From Gammaproteobacteria bacterium (GTDB taxonomy: Bacteria > Pseudomonadota > Gammaproteobacteria > Steroidobacterales > Steroidobacteraceae), in NCBI GenBank assembly GCA_016882265.1, contig VGVB01000033.1:1-33456 (forward strand): a stretch of 33,456 nt of DNA, written 5' to 3'. How positions within the stretch are numbered: position 1 is the first letter of the stretch; each line of letters begins with the position of its first letter. The translations under genes were made by a program, and so were the position numbers. The notes beneath the pieces were generated by a model. That model worked only from the letters and a program-made list of their open reading frames with translations. It made no database searches and was not told the DNA's origin. Positions 31,049 through 33,456 of this stretch are shown here, one piece after another.

Positions 31049-32035
31049 TCAGCCGGCGCTCGGGGCCGCCGCCTCGGGCCGCAGGCCGAGCCGCGCGAAC
31101 AGCGCCGTGTCGCGCGCGGTGTCGGGATTGCCGGTGGTCAGCAGCCGGTCGCCGTAGAAGATCGAATTGGCGCCGGCGAGGAAGCACAGCGCCTGCAGTT
31201 CCTCGCTCATCGCGGCGCGGCCGGCCGAGAGCCGCACGTGCGAACGCGGCATCAGGATGCGCGCCAGCGCGATCACGCGCACGAAGTCGAGCGCGGCGGG
31301 CGGCGGCGCGCCGGCCAGCGGTGTGCCGGCGACGGGCACGAGCTGGTTGATCGGCACGCTCTCCGGATGCGGATCGAAGGTGGCCAGCCGGTGCAGCATC
31401 GCGATGCGGTCGGATGCGTTCTCGCCGAGGCCGAGAATGCCGCCGCAGCAGATCCGCAGGCCGGCCGCGCGCACCGCGGCGAGGGTATTCAACCGGTCCC
31501 GGTAGCTGTGGGTCGTGACCACCGCGCTGTAATACGATTCGGACGTGTCGAGGTTGTGGTTGTAGTAGTCGAGACCGGCCGCGGCAAGCTGCCGGGCCTG
31601 GTCCTCGCTCAGCGTGCCGAGCGTCACGCAGGTCTCGAGGCCGAGTTCGCGCACACCGCGGATCATCGCCAGCACCGGCTCGAGGTCGCGCTCCTTCGGG
31701 CCGCGCCAGGCGGCGCCCATGCAGAAGCGCGTGGCGCCGGCGTCGCGGGCGGCGCGCGCCTTGTCGAGCACTGTCTCGACGTCGAGCAGCGCCTCGCGGC
31801 CGACCTCGGTCTTGTAGCGCGCGCTCTGCGAGCAGTAGCCGCAGTCCTCCGAGCAGGCGCCGGTCTTGATCGACAGCAGCGTCGAGCGCTGTACCGCGTT
31901 CGGGTCGAAATGCCGCCGGTGCACCGACTGCGCATGCCACAGCAGGTCGAGCAAGGGCAGCGCGTACAGCGCCGCGACCTCCGCGGTGGTCCAGTCGCTG
32001 CGGGTCGCACCGAGGCGGCTCAGGTCCATGGACAT
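31049..32035 (-). CDS. bioB: Biotin synthase
   Basis: A 328-residue radical SAM enzyme inserting sulfur into dethiobiotin. The [4Fe-4S] cysteines are Cys61, Cys65 and Cys68 ('[16 protein letters not shown]'). Cysteines for the [2Fe-2S] cluster appear in '[12 protein letters not shown]', 'LETCVTLG' and '[12 protein letters not shown]', with the Arg in 'HVRLSAGR'. AGGA lies eight bases before the ATG. It is the first gene of the bio operon, directly after the promoter with BirA-like operator. Confidence 0.97.
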   Translation of the reverse strand: MSMDLSRLGATRSDWTTAEVAALYALPLLDLLWHAQSVHRRHFDPNAVQRSTLLSIKTGACSEDCGYCSQSARYKTEVGREALLDVETVLDKARAARDAGATRFCMGAAWRGPKERDLEPVLAMIRGVRELGLETCVTLGTLSEDQARQLAAAGLDYYNHNLDTSESYYSAVVTTHSYRDRLNTLAAVRAAGLRICCGGILGLGENASDRIAMLHRLATFDPHPESVPINQLVPVAGTPLAGAPPPAALDFVRVIALARILMPRSHVRLSAGRAAMSEELQALCFLAGANSIFYGDRLLTTGNPDTARDTALFARLGLRPEAAAPSAG

Positions 32036-32061
32036 CGTCGGGTTCCTTGCGGGAGGCGGCG

Positions 32062-32114
32062 AGTATTCTGGGGTACCGGACCACTGTCAACCTGTTTGTG
32101 GAACCGAGGTTTAC
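32062..32114 (-). promoter_or_regulatory. bio operon promoter with BirA-like operator
   Basis: On the minus strand TTGACA (32090-32085), a 17-base spacer and AATACT (32067-32062) form the bioB promoter, with transcription starting about 20 bases before the gene. The half-sites GTAAACC (32114-32108) and GGTTGAC (32092-32086) are 15 bases apart and match the BirA operator TTGTAAACC-N(14-16)-GGTTTACAA with few changes. The right half-site contains the -35 box, so bound BirA-biotinoyl-AMP would block RNA polymerase. birA itself is not in the window. Confidence 0.75.
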
Positions 32115-32215
32115 GTGGCACGGTGGCGCCGGCCCCCGGCCGGTCACTGACTTCCCAATCCTCGGGGCCAGTCGTAGACTGCTTTGCGCTCGATACCAGT
32201 CACAGGGGGAAGGTC

Positions 32216-32749
32216 ATGAATCTGGTAGCCGCTTACCGCCGACTTCCCGGTGGACTCTGGCCCCGCATCGCCGTCCCGGCCGCCGGAGCGACGCATGGCC
32301 TGGCAGTCCGGTGGCTGTTGCTGGCGGGATTCGCCGGGGGACTCGCGGAGGTCGCGTGGATCGGTGTGTTCACCGCGCTGACGCCGCTGACCGCTGGCAA
32401 TGTGCTGCGCGAGATCACGGCGACCGTCGCTCCGGCACTCGCGGGGACGGCTTTCGCGCCGCTGCTCGGGCTCGCCATTCACTTCGGACTGTCCGCGCTG
32501 CTCGGCCTCGCGTTCGGCTATGCGCTCTCGTCACCGGCGCTGCGCGCTGTCGGTCGTCCGGCCACCTATCCGGTCGCGGTCGTGCTGCTGATCGGCACCT
32601 GGGCCGTGAACTTCCTCGTGCTGCTGCCGGCACTGAATCCGGTCTTCGTCGGATTGATGCCGATGCCGGTCACACTGGCCTCCAAAGCGCTGTTCGGGGT
32701 CGCGATGGCCGCGACCCTGCAGTACAGCGGAGCCCGGCTGCGGCGCTGA
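32216..32749 (+). CDS. Small membrane protein of unknown function
   Basis: A 177-residue protein with about four hydrophobic helices (near 30-53, 67-105, 118-137 and 143-168). A basic N-terminus (MNLVAAYRRLPGGLWPR) suggests that end stays inside. 'AGGLAEVAWIGVFTALTPLTAGNVLREITATV' and 'LIGTWAVNFLVLLPALNPVFV' give it a recognisable character, but I know no functional family for it. GGGGGAAGG precedes the ATG by a few bases. It is divergent from bioB; a weak promoter-like pair (TTCCCA and TAGACT, 17 bases apart) lies about 40-65 bases upstream. Confidence 0.75.
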   Translation: MNLVAAYRRLPGGLWPRIAVPAAGATHGLAVRWLLLAGFAGGLAEVAWIGVFTALTPLTAGNVLREITATVAPALAGTAFAPLLGLAIHFGLSALLGLAFGYALSSPALRAVGRPATYPVAVVLLIGTWAVNFLVLLPALNPVFVGLMPMPVTLASKALFGVAMAATLQYSGARLRR

Positions 32750-32785
32750 GTCTGCGCGCGGGCCAGACGGTCGCGCGCGCGGTGT

Positions 32786-33456
32786 TCAGCCGATCGGTTC
32801 CGCAGTGAACTGGTCGTAGAGGTGCTCCAGCCGGTTCCGGCCGATGCGGAACTGGCTGCGCGCTTTGACCCGGGGCCGCGATGTGCCGACCGCCATGACC
32901 TTTGAGCCGGGGTCGTAGATCACGAATCCGGCGGCCAGTGCGCGAAGAAATCTGGCGAAGCTGGTTCCCTCACCGAGATGGACCGGGCTCGTGAACCGGT
33001 ACTCCGGCGGATGACCGGAGCGGGTTTGGTATGGGACGTAAGCGGCCGACGAATGCTTACGCCCCCAATGCTCGAGCAGGCGGCTGAACGACCAGCCGGC
33101 GCTGTCCTCACCGCCGGCAGCGACCAGATAGACTCCACCACTGACGTCGTCGATCCGGTCCGCGGCGGGATCGAAGCCGCGTAGCACCAGTCGCTGGCCC
33201 GTACCCGCAGACTGCACTCCGATGCGGTGAATCCCGGTGAAATAGAGTGTGTCGGCGCTGGCTGCATGGCCGTAGCGCCGGACGAAGGCTCCGACCCCAC
33301 GACTGGCGTAATAAAATGAGTTGCGCGCTCTATTGAGCCTTGCATAAATGCCTTGCAACTTTTCCGTATGCCGTGAGTCCAATCCGATGTACATTCCCGG
33401 ACGGAGCGAGCATGCGGAAGTCAGAGAAGGTTGGTCGGGAGCTGCAGCGCCGTCGC
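32786..33456 (-). CDS. MvaI/BcnI-type restriction endonuclease-like protein, partial
   Basis: The frame is open from its TGA at 32786 to the right window edge, so the gene starts outside; the ATG at 33394 is internal ('SLRPGMYIGLD'). The visible 220 or so residues have the order seen in the C-terminal part of BcnI/MvaI: 'DTLYFTGIHRIGVQ', then 'GWSFSRLLEHWGRKHSSAAYV', 'EYRFTSPVHLGEGTSFARFL', 'AAGFVIYDPGSKV' and a closing 'QFRIGRNRLEHLYDQ' that parallels the 'HLRIPISKLDKLYRN' end of BcnI. The catalytic Asp-Glu-x-Lys region would be upstream and is not seen. Convergent with the membrane protein gene. Confidence 0.5.
   Translation of the reverse strand, partial: DGAAAPDQPSLTSACSLRPGMYIGLDSRHTEKLQGIYARLNRARNSFYYASRGVGAFVRRYGHAASADTLYFTGIHRIGVQSAGTGQRLVLRGFDPAADRIDDVSGGVYLVAAGGEDSAGWSFSRLLEHWGRKHSSAAYVPYQTRSGHPPEYRFTSPVHLGEGTSFARFLRALAAGFVIYDPGSKVMAVGTSRPRVKARSQFRIGRNRLEHLYDQFTAEPIG

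Overview
The window looks like chromosomal DNA of a GC-rich, respiratory proteobacterium, probably a gamma- or betaproteobacterium. The clues are a bioB-bioF-bioC-bioD set, a coxBA-ctaG-coxC operon, a cytochrome cd1 nitrite reductase and a protocatechuate 4,5-cleavage (lig) operon. Taxonomy is inferred from gene content only.

Positions 1-4690 are a patchwork accessory region. It has an IS91-type transposase start running off the left edge, a hicB-hicA toxin-antitoxin pair (710-1155), a run of unrelated gene remnants fused end to end (zinc alcohol dehydrogenase, S8 peptidase and TonB receptor pieces, then the C-terminal part of a LysR regulator), a tacA/tacT-like DUF1778/GNAT pair with a visible promoter-operator, and a DDE transposase gene with one internal stop.

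Positions 4692-15468 are catabolic. After sdaA (serine to pyruvate) comes an eight-gene minus-strand operon, in transcription order ligK-ligU-DUF1932 oxidoreductase-ligJ-ligI-ligA-ligB-ligC, with most junctions overlapping or only a few bases apart. A divergent LysR gene with two winged-helix domains and pobA read away from it. PobA makes protocatechuate from 4-hydroxybenzoate; LigAB, LigC, LigI, LigU, LigJ and LigK would then take it to pyruvate and oxaloacetate. Only the DUF1932 enzyme has no assigned step. A good sigma-70-type promoter lies in the divergent region.

Positions 15469-19771 hold a nitrite-reduction and electron-transfer block on the plus strand: nirS, a NapC/NirT tetrahaem quinol dehydrogenase, a haem c protein of the ethylbenzene-dehydrogenase-gamma-like family, a cupredoxin and a universal stress protein. 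No haem d1 biosynthesis gene is present. Convergent to it (19792-23773) is an aa3-type cytochrome c oxidase operon.

Positions 23868-32035 are a minus-strand biotin operon, bioB-bioF-bioC-(ABC exporter: ATPase, FtsX permease, HlyD)-bioD. It is preceded by a promoter whose -35 box lies in a BirA-like operator. bioH is not in its common place between bioF and bioC; that gap holds a perfect 30-bp inverted repeat. The right end has a small unknown membrane protein and a partial gene resembling the C-terminal part of MvaI/BcnI-type restriction enzymes.
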